Source: CBDANW01 sp965197825
Lineage (GTDB): Bacteria > Acidobacteriota > Vicinamibacteria > Marinacidobacterales > DATDRI01
DNA length: 64,000 nt
Direction: 5' to 3'
Assembly (NCBI GenBank): GCA_965197825.1
Contig: CBDANW010000002.1
Span: forward strand, 1,178,001-1,242,000
Shown here: one piece after another, positions 26,607 through 35,215 of the stretch
How positions within the stretch are numbered: position 1 is the first letter of the stretch
Layout: each line of letters begins with the position of its first letter
The notes under the pieces: generated by a model
What the model was told of the DNA's origin: nothing
The model's database searches: none
What the model saw: only the letters and a program-made list of their open reading frames with translations
Translations under genes and position numbers: made by a program

Positions 26607-28008
26607 GGGTGATGTCTTAAGATTCCTGTCAAAGAAAAACGATGTATGGTTCCCCAAGCTCAAAACCCGTCCCCGTCATGGGGACAGAAAAGGAGAACCA
26701 TACATCATGGGAAAGGTACTACCGAGTCAGCGATTACTCAAGCAGTTCGAGGAACAACTGGTATTTGGGGAGATGAATCTCTCGGAGATCGTCCGGTCGG
26801 GAGCTCAGATGATGCTTCAATATGCGTTGGAGCGCGAGGTGACGGAGGCGTTGGGTCGAAACTACTATGAGAACGCTCCGGCAACGACGAAGGAGAAGGG
26901 ACGACGCAACGGGTATGAGTCGCATCGGGTCCTCACGGGCGAGGGAGCGGTAACGGTGCAAGTGCCGCGGGTACGAGAAACAGAGAAGGTGTTTCAGTCA
27001 AAGATTCTCGACGCCTACGTGAGCCGGACCGAGAAACTCGATGAACTGATCGCGCGGATGTACGTCCACGGGATGTCGACGCGTGACATTGAGGCGACGT
27101 TCGCGGACGTGCTGAGCGGCACGGGTGTCTCGAAGTCGGTGGTGAGCCGGGTCACACGGTGTCTGTCGGAGGATTTCGAGGCGTTTCGAAAACGGGATCT
27201 CTCGAACGAGAAGCTGTTGTATCTCGAGCTCGACGGCACGTACCTGCGCTACCACCAAGGAGCGGAGAGGAAAGAGCCCATCCTCGTTGCGACCGGCTAT
27301 CGCGCTGATGGGACGCGAGTTCTTCTTCATATCGGTGTCGGCAACCGAGAATCCTACGAGAACTGGAAGGGGTTTTTGCAGGAGATGGTGGCCCGAGGAA
27401 TGAGGGAGCCGTTGCTCATCGTGACGGACGGGAATCCTGGAGTGCTCAAAGCGATCGCAGAGGTCTTCCCTCGAAGCCTCAAGCAACGTTGCCAGAAGCA
27501 CCGCCTCGAGAACATCCTGGGCAAGGCTCCGAAGGAAGTGCGCGACGAACTCAAGGCGGCCATCCTTGAGTCGTTCCATGCGAACAGCTACGAGCAAGGG
27601 CTGAAGAAGGGTCGGGAGGTGATCGCTCGGTACCGTCAACGATTCCCGAGCGCGATGAAGTGCATGGAAGAGACCCTCGAAGCGTGTCTTCAGGCGCTAC
27701 TCCTTCCTGCGGCGCATCACAAAAGGCTTCGCACGTCGAATCTACTTGAGCGCACGTTCGGAGAGCACAAACGTCGCACAAAGGTCATTCCTCACTTCTT
27801 CACCGAGGAGGCCGCGATGAAACTCTCGTTCGCTGTGCTCTTGGCCGTCGCAAACAAATGGCGCGGCGTGAGGATGGATGTCTTCGCCGCTAGGAAAGTC
27901 GAGGAGCTTCGCAACGAGCTTCTCCCGCAAGGCACGTCGGAGGAATCAGCAGCTTAACCGAGCGCGGGGAACCGTACGGAGATTTGACAGGAAAATTAAG
28001 ACTTGACC
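26607..28008 (+). mobile_element. IS256-family element B, copy 1
   Basis: 1402 bp, exactly the length of the inverted copy at 36304-37705 and nearly identical to it. Ends are GGGTGATGTCTTAAGATTCC and, reversed, GGTCAAGTCTTAATTTTCC. The 8 bases outside each end do not match, unlike copy 2, so a flank has been deleted after insertion. Confidence 0.9.
26707..27957 (+). CDS. IS256-family transposase B (intact copy)
   Basis: 416 residues. It has IRNGYES-like GRRNGYESHRVLTGEGAVTV in the N-terminal part. The core has Asp in YLELDGTYLRYH, Asp in LLIVTDGNPGVLKAI with QRCQKHRLENIL, and Glu in LRTSNLLERTFGEHKRRT. ATG 26707 follows AAAAGGAGAACC; upstream in-frame codons lie in the IS end. The second copy has a nonsense codon in its first 25 codons, so this one is the candidate source. 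Confidence 0.93.
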   Translation: MGKVLPSQRLLKQFEEQLVFGEMNLSEIVRSGAQMMLQYALEREVTEALGRNYYENAPATTKEKGRRNGYESHRVLTGEGAVTVQVPRVRETEKVFQSKILDAYVSRTEKLDELIARMYVHGMSTRDIEATFADVLSGTGVSKSVVSRVTRCLSEDFEAFRKRDLSNEKLLYLELDGTYLRYHQGAERKEPILVATGYRADGTRVLLHIGVGNRESYENWKGFLQEMVARGMREPLLIVTDGNPGVLKAIAEVFPRSLKQRCQKHRLENILGKAPKEVRDELKAAILESFHANSYEQGLKKGREVIARYRQRFPSAMKCMEETLEACLQALLLPAAHHKRLRTSNLLERTFGEHKRRTKVIPHFFTEEAAMKLSFAVLLAVANKWRGVRMDVFAARKVEELRNELLPQGTSEESAA

Positions 28009-28301
28009 ACCGACCTGTGCCAAGGATTTCTTTACAATCGAGGTCTGGTCTCGGCTCTGGCCATCGACGGTGACGGGAAGGCGAAGCTACCGGAACAACT
28101 CACGCTCTGTTTCGCGACCTTTCGAGGCGGATGAATTTCGAGCGTCTTCCCCTGATCGTCACGGATGGATTCGAATTCTACCAGAAGGTCATCCGTCGCT
28201 TCTTCGGGCCAGCGTGTCTCTACGGCCAGGTCCTCAAGACGCGCAGGAACAATCGTATCATCAAGGTCGAACGGAGAGCGCTGCACGGAGCTGTGGATTG
28301 A
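28009..28301 (+). pseudogene. Transposase fragment, possibly IS1-like
   Basis: From 28131 the frame reads LPLIVTDGFEFYQKVIRRFF, CLYGQVLKTRRNNRIIKVER: an Asp-bearing strand and basic tail of a DDE transposase. An upstream piece (28030-28130) continues in another frame. Family assignment is tentative. Confidence 0.55.
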
Positions 28302-28316
28302 GCTCACCCCGCTTCA

Positions 28317-28472
28317 TCATCGTGACGGTCGAGTGAACGTTTCGTATTCGTCGGCGACGTAACTCTGGGGCAACCCGGAGCTGATTCCCCAAACGCGGAG
28401 CCCGAACCCTGCGATCAGGATCACGATCAGCACGACCGGTACCGCAAGCTGACGGATGCTTAGCGCCGCCAC
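28317..28472 (-). pseudogene. Start of a GT39-like membrane glycosyltransferase
   Basis: A 51-residue frame from GTG 28472: one transmembrane helix (LAVPVVLIVILIAGFGLRVW) followed by GISSGLPQSYVADEYE. That is the hallmark start of dolichyl-phosphate-mannose-type (GT39) enzymes, with the acidic DE pair after TM1. It ends at once, so only the N terminus remains. Confidence 0.55.
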
Positions 28473-28504
28473 TCGAGTCTGGGGAAGGCCGACGTGCGCT
28501 CCTA

Positions 28505-28942
28505 CATTGGAGTCGTTGGGTGGAGCGTCCGCTCCCTCTTCCGCTTGAGCTTCGCTTCTCCGAAGCCATGCCCCGCCCGGTTAGCTTGAGCGGTTTTTCC
28601 AGTGCTGAGCCTTGGGGTCGCTGGTCGACGAGCAAAGAGGCCTCGGTCAGCTTCATGGGGAGGCTTCCAGGCAGCTTTTCGCTGATTCTCACCGCGAAAG
28701 CCTTTGGACCCAACACCAGCGAACCGATTGGAGTCACGGTTGGAGACGCGTACCAGTTGTTACCTCTATCGGCAGAGCTGGAACGGCACGAGATCTTCTT
28801 CGAAGAGATCGGCGCCTCTCGAAGTGTTCACTTCACTGTTCCTCACCCGATAAGCCCACGAGAGCTCCAGGGAGGCGACGATTCGCGTTTACTAGGCCTG
28901 GGCATGGCCTCGATGGAGATCGTCCCGCTCCCCGGCCGATAG
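28505..28942 (+). pseudogene. C-terminal domain of a membrane glycan-transfer protein
   Basis: About 140 residues: SSAEPWGRWSTSKEASVSF, LPGSFSLILTAKAFGPNTSE, then VPHPISPRELQGGDDSRLLG. It resembles the C-terminal beta-sandwich domain (DUF7024-like) that follows membrane domains of phosphoglycerol-transferase or glycosyltransferase proteins. No start or membrane part is present, so it is a fragment. The resemblance is from memory of the motif. Confidence 0.5.
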
Positions 28943-28947
28943 AGATC

Positions 28948-29284
28948 ATGGTTGCCGTCACGGCGCAGCCTGCCGCTCCTACAGAAAAGGCTTCCGATTA
29001 CGAGAAAAACCGTACGCTCTTTCTTTCCCTGCTGTTGCTGGCTACCGTGGCTCCTCTGGTTCTCATGCCGCTCTTGGCAAGGGTCACGCCTGCCTCTACC
29101 AGTATCGAGTCGGCCAACCTGTTGATCTTCCTGGGCGCCAACGGTCACGTCGCGACGACTTTATTCTTCTATACCGACAGACCGCTGAAGAGCCACATGC
29201 GTGAACATCGCGGTCGCTATTTGGTGGCGCCTCTGACTCTGGTTCTGGTCACCGGTCTCCTCTATCACTTCGCTGGGTGTCGCC
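28948..29284 (+). pseudogene. Polytopic membrane protein start, cut by IS
   Basis: ATG 28948 gives about 110 residues with three hydrophobic segments: LFLSLLLLATVAPLVLMPLL, ESANLLIFLGANGHVATTLF, and LVAPLTLVLVTGLLYHF. GANGHVATTLFFYTDR looks conserved, but I cannot name the family. It ends in the IS256-type element C at 29285. Confidence 0.5.
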
Positions 29285-30622
29285 GGGGATGTCCCGGCCG
29301 CTGTTGAATTTGGTCGGGTAGCGGCGGCACCTGTGAATACTCTTAGGCAGCAAACTCATCGCTGTCAAGAGATTTCTGTTTGCTTCTAAGCGCGTGAACG
29401 AGAGCGCCCATATGGCGATAGCCTTTGATACGCCGGAACTTTTTCTGCGCGGTGACGACGCCAAGAGCGGTCCATCGGCGAACCATGGAAGGACTCTACC
29501 AACGCTTGACGTTTCTCGATACTCTGCGAATGGTTCCGTTGAGATTCTCAATGGCGTTCGTCGTGGCAAGAGACTGGCGAAGTAAGGCGGGCAGCGCGAG
29601 CTTCACGACCGTGAGTGTCTCTTCCATCCCTTCACGAAGGCTTCCGGCAGCTTCGTCGTAGCCGTTTCGCTCGAGCCACGACACCAATGCCTGAAGTCGC
29701 CTTGCGCGCCTTGTCGGCACTCTTGCACTTGTAGGCTTCCTTCATCGTCTGGAGCACGTAGGCGTGACGAGACTTGGGAAGATACGAGCGAAGATTCCGG
29801 AGTTTATGGATCTGGCACCTTTGGATGACCGCGAGGTCCCCCAAAACGTCGACGAGTGCCTTGCGGATGCCTTTGCCTCCGTCCACTACGCAGAGAATCG
29901 ACTCATCGACGCGCAAGCCTCGCTCGAGAAGGTCCTGCAACATCGCGGTGCACACCCGAGAGTTCTCCGTCGAGCCCAGCCATATACCCAGGGGCACCTT
30001 CGTTCCATCTATTGTGATACCGAGAGTTACGACGACGGTCTGTCCGGCCACCTCAAGGCCATCCAGCATCAGTGCCGCAAGCTCGAACTCCTCTAGCCGC
30101 CGAGACAGGTATTCCTCGAGCTTCTTAGTCGTCTGGCTCACGAGGTGACGGCTGGCGGCACTCTTACTCGTGCCACGAGACTTCAACTTGGCCGCGGGTT
30201 TGTCCAGACTCGATTCGTAATTTCGGGTCGATACCCCCACCAAGATCTGATTCAACACTCGCTCTGGAAGCGGGTCTTCTTCGCGGAAGGCTTCGAAGTG
30301 TGGAAGCGACGCCTCCTCGCCCGACTTCGAGCGAACTCGAGGTCGCGACACTTGGATGCGACGACCACCGAAGCTCAGCTCTCCGTCCGTCAGATCCGCC
30401 TTCGTGGCCGCGATCCCAGCTATCATCGGTAGCAGTATCTGACCGACTTGGCCAACTACCTTGCCCGTAGGCGAGTGCGTTTGCTTTCTTACTGGCTTCT
30501 TCGATTTCCTAGGCATTGGTGGCTCCTTGTCCCCCTCTGGAGACGGTTTATTGGCAGACCTATTCTTAGGCCGGCCAAGGAGCCGCCGCTACCCCAAATT
30601 CAACATCCGGCGGGACATCCCC
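29285..30622 (-). mobile_element. IS256-type element C
   Basis: Inverted ends share GGGATGTCCCG, TGTTGAATTTGG and GTAGCGGCGGC, left from 29285 and right (reversed) to 30622. About 1338 bp with one broken transposase gene. No flanking duplication found. Confidence 0.8.
29340..30516 (-). pseudogene. IS256-type transposase C, frameshifted
   Basis: Starts MPRKSKKPVRKQT at 30516. The core is recognisable (LAALMLDGLEVAGQTVVVTL; ILCVVDGGKGIRKALVDVLG with QRCQIHKLRNL), but the frame changes near 29700. ATTNAIENLNGTIRRVSRNV then appears in a second frame that stops at 29496, and VRRWTALGVVTAQKKFRRIK follows in a third. At least two indels, so inactive. Confidence 0.85.
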
Positions 30623-30774
30623 TTTGTTTCGGCCGCGACCGACACGGTGCGACTGCACTGGCTGGAGAAAGTGATACTGAATCTGGGAGTGATTGCAGGG
30701 ATTCTGGGGATGGTGCGATTGATGGGGCTTCAGGAAGGAACCGTTCTGGAAAGGTTCAGAGGTCCTTCTCTACG
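30623..30774 (+). other. Short coding-like remnant after IS element C
   Basis: One frame reads LHWLEKVILNLGVIAGILGM then VRLMGLQEGTVLERFRG, one hydrophobic helix. It may be the tail of the membrane gene disrupted at 29284 or a different gene. Too little to name. Confidence 0.25.
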
Positions 30775-31239
30775 TCATGCCACCTTGGGGTCAGAGTAGT
30801 CGGGCGCGTTCGCATCGACGAGCGCCCAGCTGACGCACCGCTCGGCATCATCAAGCCAACTTGCCGCGCCTGGATCCTCAAGCAGTGGTACTCCAAGCTT
30901 GACCAGACAACAGGGCAAGCCCAACTCCTCCGGTAGCTCCGCCGCCAACCAGCGCACGCCCTTTGCTGCGCCCCCGACCGTCCACGCCGTCACGCAACGA
31001 ACCATGACCCGGCGCTCGGCTCCCTCGATGAGCCAGCCCACCGCGCCAATCCAGGTGTTCCTGATGCTTAGCAAGTATTCGGCGAATCCGGGCAACGGCA
31101 CCGCATGGCCGCCAGTGGCGACCACGATGATGGACTGCAACGAAGCCAGCGTCTCGGGGAGAACATTCGAGCGTGGCGTCCGGGCCACGTGGCGCGTCGA
31201 TAGGTAGTAGTGGTGCATCATCAACTCGCCGCCGCTCAT
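30775..31239 (-). CDS. Hypothetical protein, no recognised family
   Basis: 154 residues with a plausible globular composition: NVLPETLASLQSIIVVATGG, NTWIGAVGWLIEGAERRVMV, then EELGLPCCLVKLGVPLLEDP and WLDDAERCVSWALVDAN. No signal peptide or clear membrane helix. It stands alone between IS wreckage, and the adjacent downstream sequence is unrelated, so it may be truncated. I do not recognise it. Confidence 0.4.
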   Translation of the reverse strand: MSGGELMMHHYYLSTRHVARTPRSNVLPETLASLQSIIVVATGGHAVPLPGFAEYLLSIRNTWIGAVGWLIEGAERRVMVRCVTAWTVGGAAKGVRWLAAELPEELGLPCCLVKLGVPLLEDPGAASWLDDAERCVSWALVDANAPDYSDPKVA

Positions 31240-31402
31240 TTTGGGGCATCCGGTGCTTCTGCCATCAAGTGTTGGTACGCCGCTAGAGGCATTTGAATGC
31301 TAGTGTCAGTTGGCCGGCGTGGGCCGGCGAACGCCATCGCGTCTAATGAGGACATCGGCGTGCACACGAAGATGTCCCTGAACGTCAGGCACCGCGTGGT
31401 CA

Positions 31403-31950
31403 AAGCGATTGCGCTACAAGGACCTCATCGCGTAAGCCCGAAAGCAGGGAAGTCTTGACTTTTATGGAAACAGTGTGACATAGATTCACGCCTATAGTAC
31501 GTGCTGGAGTTGAACCCAACTGAGATTTATCTCAGTCCTGGTTTAAGACTGGGGGCAACGGATTGATGGTCCGTTGCCCCCAGTCACGTTAAATCGGGGT
31601 TTACTGAACCTAGCAGTCCGGAACCAATTCTCTTCATTGAGGCACCTTCCTTCCGTCAGGAGCAACCCCAGCGGGACTCATTCTAGCATTTCGGCCTATT
31701 CTACGCTAACCAAGTAGCTTTTCGAGGCTCTGCCAATTTCCCGCCTATTTCCCGTGCGGGTGTTGTATTCAGCGGGAAGGGTTGAACCCCAAGATGTAGT
31801 GGTCAGGGTCTAAAAACGCGGAACCACTATATGTAGAGGTGGGATGATTGGGGTGTCTTTGATAAGCTGCTCAAACGCAAGGGGTTACTAACATTGTCAA
31901 TCAATCGTTATAAGTCCCATTTCAAAAGGGCCGAGTTTTGGCACAGGACG
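31403..31950. repeat. 548-bp repeat copy A: 3' part of a deleted IS plus non-coding tail
   Basis: About 99% identical to 34404-34950. It begins with the last codons of a lost gene (KRLRYKDLIA then stop at 31433-31435) and carries about 460 bases without a gene. It ends in the right 24-bp terminal repeat (31895-31918) and the dispersed target repeat (31919-31950). The left half of the element is missing in this copy. Confidence 0.85.
31547..31585. terminator. 16-bp perfect hairpin in repeat copy A
   Basis: GACTGGGGGCAACGGA (31547-31562) and its exact complement (31570-31585) flank a 7-base loop; TTTAA/TTAAA outside can extend it. A smaller hairpin (ACTGAGA/TCTCAGT) precedes it at 31519-31536. 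It lies 110 bases after the lost gene's stop. It could be a terminator without a T-run, or an RNA structure. The same hairpins occur in copy B at about 34548-34586. Confidence 0.6.
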
Positions 31951-32413
31951 GGGAATTGGAAATCGGCGAACAGGGAATTGCTCGGGAATAACAGGGAATT
32001 GAGATGAACGAATAGGGGAATGTCAGAGCAGCACGTGAGGAGTTCCATTCGAGCACACGAATGGTTTTCCGCCTCTCCGTTCAAAAGAGTTGTGCTCCGC
32101 AAAAAGTCGATCCGGCGTTGATTGCGCAGGTTAGACCTACCATAGTTGGCTGCTTCTGGCCGGTTTTCTTTTTTGCGGATCACAAGGGCCATGACGGGAC
32201 AGCATCGACCCGACTGAGATATCGGCTTGGAACTCGTGGCGGACACCGCCACGTCGATGATAGTCTTTCTCTGCGGCGAGCCGAAGGGAAACGATTTGCT
32301 TGAAACCGGCTCCACTCCTCCGGCTTCAACCAACCCTTGTCAGCACCGAATGACTGAGATACAACGTGGTACTAACCGTGGGGTCAGGTCATTTGTGTGC
32401 CATGGCGGCATTC
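31951..32413. other. Gap before DUF169 gene
   Basis: Contains the 94-bp miniature element (32091-32184). No gene is recognised on either strand in the remainder. Confidence 0.45.
32091..32184. repeat. 94-bp miniature inverted-repeat element, copy 2
   Basis: Ends TGTGCTCCGCAAAAAG and, reversed, TGTGATCCGCAAAAAAG. Interior GCGTTGATTG and GGCTGCTTCTGGCCGG match the reversed copy at 19272-19365, equal in length. Confidence 0.78.
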
Positions 32414-32443
32414 TTGCACACGTGAGCGTGGTTTGCCTATAGT
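32414..32443 (+). promoter_or_regulatory. Sigma-70-like promoter for DUF169 gene
   Basis: TTGCAC at 32414-32419, an 18-base spacer, then TATAGT at 32438-32443. The start codon is 42 bases further on, with AGGAGG at 32469-32474. Confidence 0.6.
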
Positions 32444-32485
32444 GCTGTCGCGTGCTCCATACCGCGCTAGGAGGAAAACATCTAA

Positions 32486-33202
32486 ATGAGCAAAGATAAC
32501 TGGAGTGATCTTGCGTCGGCGCTCAACTCCAAGCTAAAACTGCAAGCCACACCTATTGCCATCACTTTTTCCAACGACTTCCAAGGAGTTCCGCCATTCG
32601 AGGGACCGATCCCGGCGCCGATGCCCGATGGGCGGACTGGCAAGGTCCCTGCGGGCTGCGTTTTCTGGATGAAGGCAACGGACCGTACGTTCAGCACCGT
32701 CGCCGAAGATCACGGCAATTGCAGTGTCGGAAGCTTGACGCACGGCCTCAAGACAATGGACGAAGTAGCCGGCAATAGCGACGTGGCTGCGCTCCTAGAT
32801 AGCGGATGGGTCACGATGGATGTCGTCCCGCAAATCCCGGTGGTCAAGACCAAGTACCGCTACATTACCTACGGACCGCTCGTGGAGAGCTCGGATCCGG
32901 ACGTGGTCGTCGTTCGCCTCAACGCAACACAACTTATGGTCCTTCATGACGCAATCCCCGGTCTTCGCTTCGAGGGAAAACCCCAGTGTCACATCGTCGC
33001 CATCGCCAAAGAGCAAGGTGAAATCGCGGCCAGTGTCGGGTGCATGCTAAGCCGGGTCCGTACAGAGATGTCACCCAGCGAAGTGACGTGCGCGATCCCG
33101 GCCTCCAAGCTGGGCGACGTCATCGAGGCGCTCGATTCCACTTGCGTGGCGGACGGCAAGGTGGCGACGTACGCTGCAGAAGATGGAAAGCGATTCGCCT
33201 AG
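32486..33202 (+). CDS. DUF169-family protein
   Basis: 238 residues. DUF169 features: LQATPIAITFSND at the N terminus, VPAGCVFWMKATDRTFSTVA, DHGNCSVGSLTHG with conserved Cys/His, and ASVGCMLSRVRTEMSPSEVT near the end. These proteins are cytoplasmic, have several conserved Cys, and their role is not established. Strong AGGAGG ribosome site and its own promoter. Intact, although surrounded by mobile elements. Confidence 0.88.
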   Translation: MSKDNWSDLASALNSKLKLQATPIAITFSNDFQGVPPFEGPIPAPMPDGRTGKVPAGCVFWMKATDRTFSTVAEDHGNCSVGSLTHGLKTMDEVAGNSDVAALLDSGWVTMDVVPQIPVVKTKYRYITYGPLVESSDPDVVVVRLNATQLMVLHDAIPGLRFEGKPQCHIVAIAKEQGEIAASVGCMLSRVRTEMSPSEVTCAIPASKLGDVIEALDSTCVADGKVATYAAEDGKRFA

Positions 33203-33408
33203 GACCCTAAGTCGGTCAAACCCCGTGAGGTCAAAATACTCATGCGCGTCGTGTCCAAAAATACAAACGAACTCAAGACCGGCTTGCCGGGACGTTTCGG
33301 AATAGACGTGTCTACGCTTGGTTCGCAGCACTTGAATGACCGGGTTGATTTCTCCGGGATTGCAGGCTAGCGTAATCTCTAAACAGACAGCGAGGAGAGG
33401 AGAGACAA
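33203..33408. other. Gap between DUF169 and bacilliredoxin genes
   Basis: 33227-33249 repeats the tip CGTGAGGTCAAAATACTCAT of the integrase-type element seen at 22351 and 22761. GAGGAGAGGAGAG before 33409 is the ribosome site of the next gene. Nothing else. Confidence 0.45.
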
Positions 33409-33930
33409 ATGCAGCCACTTTACGATCCCGAGGGTGTTCGGCCCATGTGGGAGGAGCTTGCCCAATGCGGGGTCGAGCCCGTGCAAACAAGAGAGAACGT
33501 CGACGAGGCCTTGAAGAGGCCTGGGACAACGCTCGTGGTGGTGAACTCGGTTTGTGGATGTGCTGCCGGCTCGGCGCGCCCGGGTGTGACTCGCGCCCTG
33601 CAACACAGCACAATTCCCGATCACCTCACGACGGTCTTCGCCGGCGTGGACCGTGAGGCCACGGAGCGCGCCAGAGAGCACATGGTCGGCGTTGCTCCGA
33701 GCTCACCTTCGGTGGCCCTTTTCAAAGACGGCGAGCTCGTGCACATGCTTGAGCGACGGCATATAGAGATGATGAACGACGAGATGGTGGCGCAGAACCT
33801 GACCGAGGCTTTCGACAAGTACTGCTCTCGACAGGGACCGTCCGTCCTCAGAGAAGAGTACGAGAAGGTGGTGCACGCCCGGCAGTGTGGCTCCTCGGTG
33901 CCGCTGTTCGATCCCCTCTCAAACCACTAG
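33409..33930 (+). CDS. Bacilliredoxin, BrxA/BrxB (YphP/YqiW) family, paralogue 1
   Basis: 173 residues. The family CGC motif is at residues 49-51 in VVNSVCGCAAGSARPGV, and Cys 20 (LAQCGVEPV) is also conserved. FAGVDREATERAREHMVGVA and SPSVALFKDGELVHMLERR are signature stretches. In Firmicutes these thiol proteins remove bacillithiol from proteins; whether this host makes bacillithiol is not shown here. A C-terminal extension of about 25 residues with one extra Cys (RQCGSSVPLFDPLSNH) is longer than in the second paralogue at 58838. Clear GGAGAGG ribosome site. Confidence 0.92.
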   Translation: MQPLYDPEGVRPMWEELAQCGVEPVQTRENVDEALKRPGTTLVVVNSVCGCAAGSARPGVTRALQHSTIPDHLTTVFAGVDREATERAREHMVGVAPSSPSVALFKDGELVHMLERRHIEMMNDEMVAQNLTEAFDKYCSRQGPSVLREEYEKVVHARQCGSSVPLFDPLSNH

Positions 33931-34163
33931 CAGGCGCTCTTCTCCCCGGCAAAGTCCAGTCCCGTCTCGCCTTCGGGGGCCGTTCCCCGCCCGTGGCGTG
34001 CCCCACCACCCATCAGGCCAGCCGTGCGCACCCCCGGCAAAATCATCCCAGAACTTTCCGGCGCGTGGGTCTTGATTGCGTTTGTGTTCTTGACACAACG
34101 GGCGCGAAATACCCTCGATTCTGCGCGGATTCCAAGGGCGTCTAAGCTGCTGATTTGTGGTCT
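33931..34163. other. Gap after bacilliredoxin
   Basis: About 230 bases with no recognised gene or repeat before the dispersed target repeat at 34160. Confidence 0.35.
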
Positions 34164-34171
34164 ATTTCAAA

Positions 34172-34918
34172 GGGACTTATAACGATTGATTGACAGGCAT
34201 TTCTCAAACCACCACATCTTGTGCTCTCGCACTTTACTACATGTTGCGGTGTCGGGGGTATGAAGCTTGCGCTACCCTAGGGTGCGCCGGGGATGGAGGT
34301 GCTCAGCGATACGTGAACGAGTTCGCGGGGTAAAGCACAACGTCAGGGACGAGGACACTCTGGCTCAGATGGTCGTCGTGGCCGCTGGTCCGGCATGGAC
34401 GGCAAGCGATTGCGCTACAAGGACCTCATCGCGTAAGCCCGAAAGCAGGGAAGTCTTGACTTTTATGGAAACAGTGTGACATAGATTCACGCCTATAGTA
34501 CGTGCTGGAGTTGAACCCAACTGAGATTTATCTCAGTCCTGGTTTAAGACTGGGGGCAACGGATTGATGGTCCGTTGCCCCCAGTCACGTTAAATCGGGG
34601 TTTACTGAACCTAGCAGTCCGGAACCGATTCTCTTCATTGAGGCACCTCCCTTCCGTCAGGAGCAACCCCAGCGGGACTCATTCTAGCATTTCGGCCTAT
34701 TCTACGCTAACCAAGTAGCTTTTCGAGGCTCTGCCAATTTCCCGCCTATTTCCCGTGCGGGTGTTGTATTCAGCGGGAAGGGTTGAACCCCAAGATGTAG
34801 TGGTCAGGGTCTAAAACGCGGAACCACTATATGTAGAGGTGGGATGATTGGGGTGTCTTTGATAAGCTGCTCAAACGCAAGGGGTTACTAACATTGTCAA
34901 TCAATCGTTATAAGTCCC
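34172..34918 (+). mobile_element. Deleted IS, copy B: 24-bp perfect inverted ends, 8-bp duplication
   Basis: The left end 34172-34195 (GGGACTTATAACG...) is the exact reverse complement of 34895-34918. ATTTCAAA occurs directly outside both ends (34164-34171 and 34919-34926), a clear 8-bp target duplication. The interior has only the tail of a probable transposase (GMDGKRLRYKDLIA, stop near 34434) and then about 460 non-coding bases. It is therefore non-autonomous. Family uncertain. Confidence 0.82.
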
Positions 34919-34926
34919 ATTTCAAA

Positions 34927-35101
34927 AGGGCCGAGTTTTGGCACAGGACGCGGTATCGAACCGGCACCGCTTCGCCGGCTTCCAGCCTTCCGAGTCGTTA
35001 GTACCTAGCAAGCAGCGAGGCGCGGGGAACAGCGGCTCCTCATCTCGTAGCAGAAACGGTCCACAGAAGCGCAACACGCCAAGATCAGGGCCATCTCCGG
35101 T
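34927..35101. other. Gap between IS remnant and miniature element
   Basis: 34927-34950 is the rest of the dispersed target repeat. After that, nothing recognised. Confidence 0.35.
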
Positions 35102-35215
35102 ACTGTCAAATTGAGGCATTCAGGGCCAATCCGACCCCAAGATGTTGGCAACGCGGTGTGCTCAAGCCCCATTATCTAGCGACCCACTCCGAGCTTGAGA
35201 CCTCAATTTGACAGT
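35102..35215. repeat. 114-bp miniature element with IS6-like tips
   Basis: ACTGTCAAATTGAGG at 35102-35116 and its exact reverse complement at 35201-35215. The tip equals the left end at 21931 beside an IS6-type transposase start, so this is probably a non-autonomous derivative. Non-coding. Confidence 0.7.

Noticed and set aside
31403..31950. Group II intron or retron-like RNA
   Set aside because: No reverse transcriptase gene, no recognisable domain V, and the ends are IS-type inverted repeats with a target duplication.
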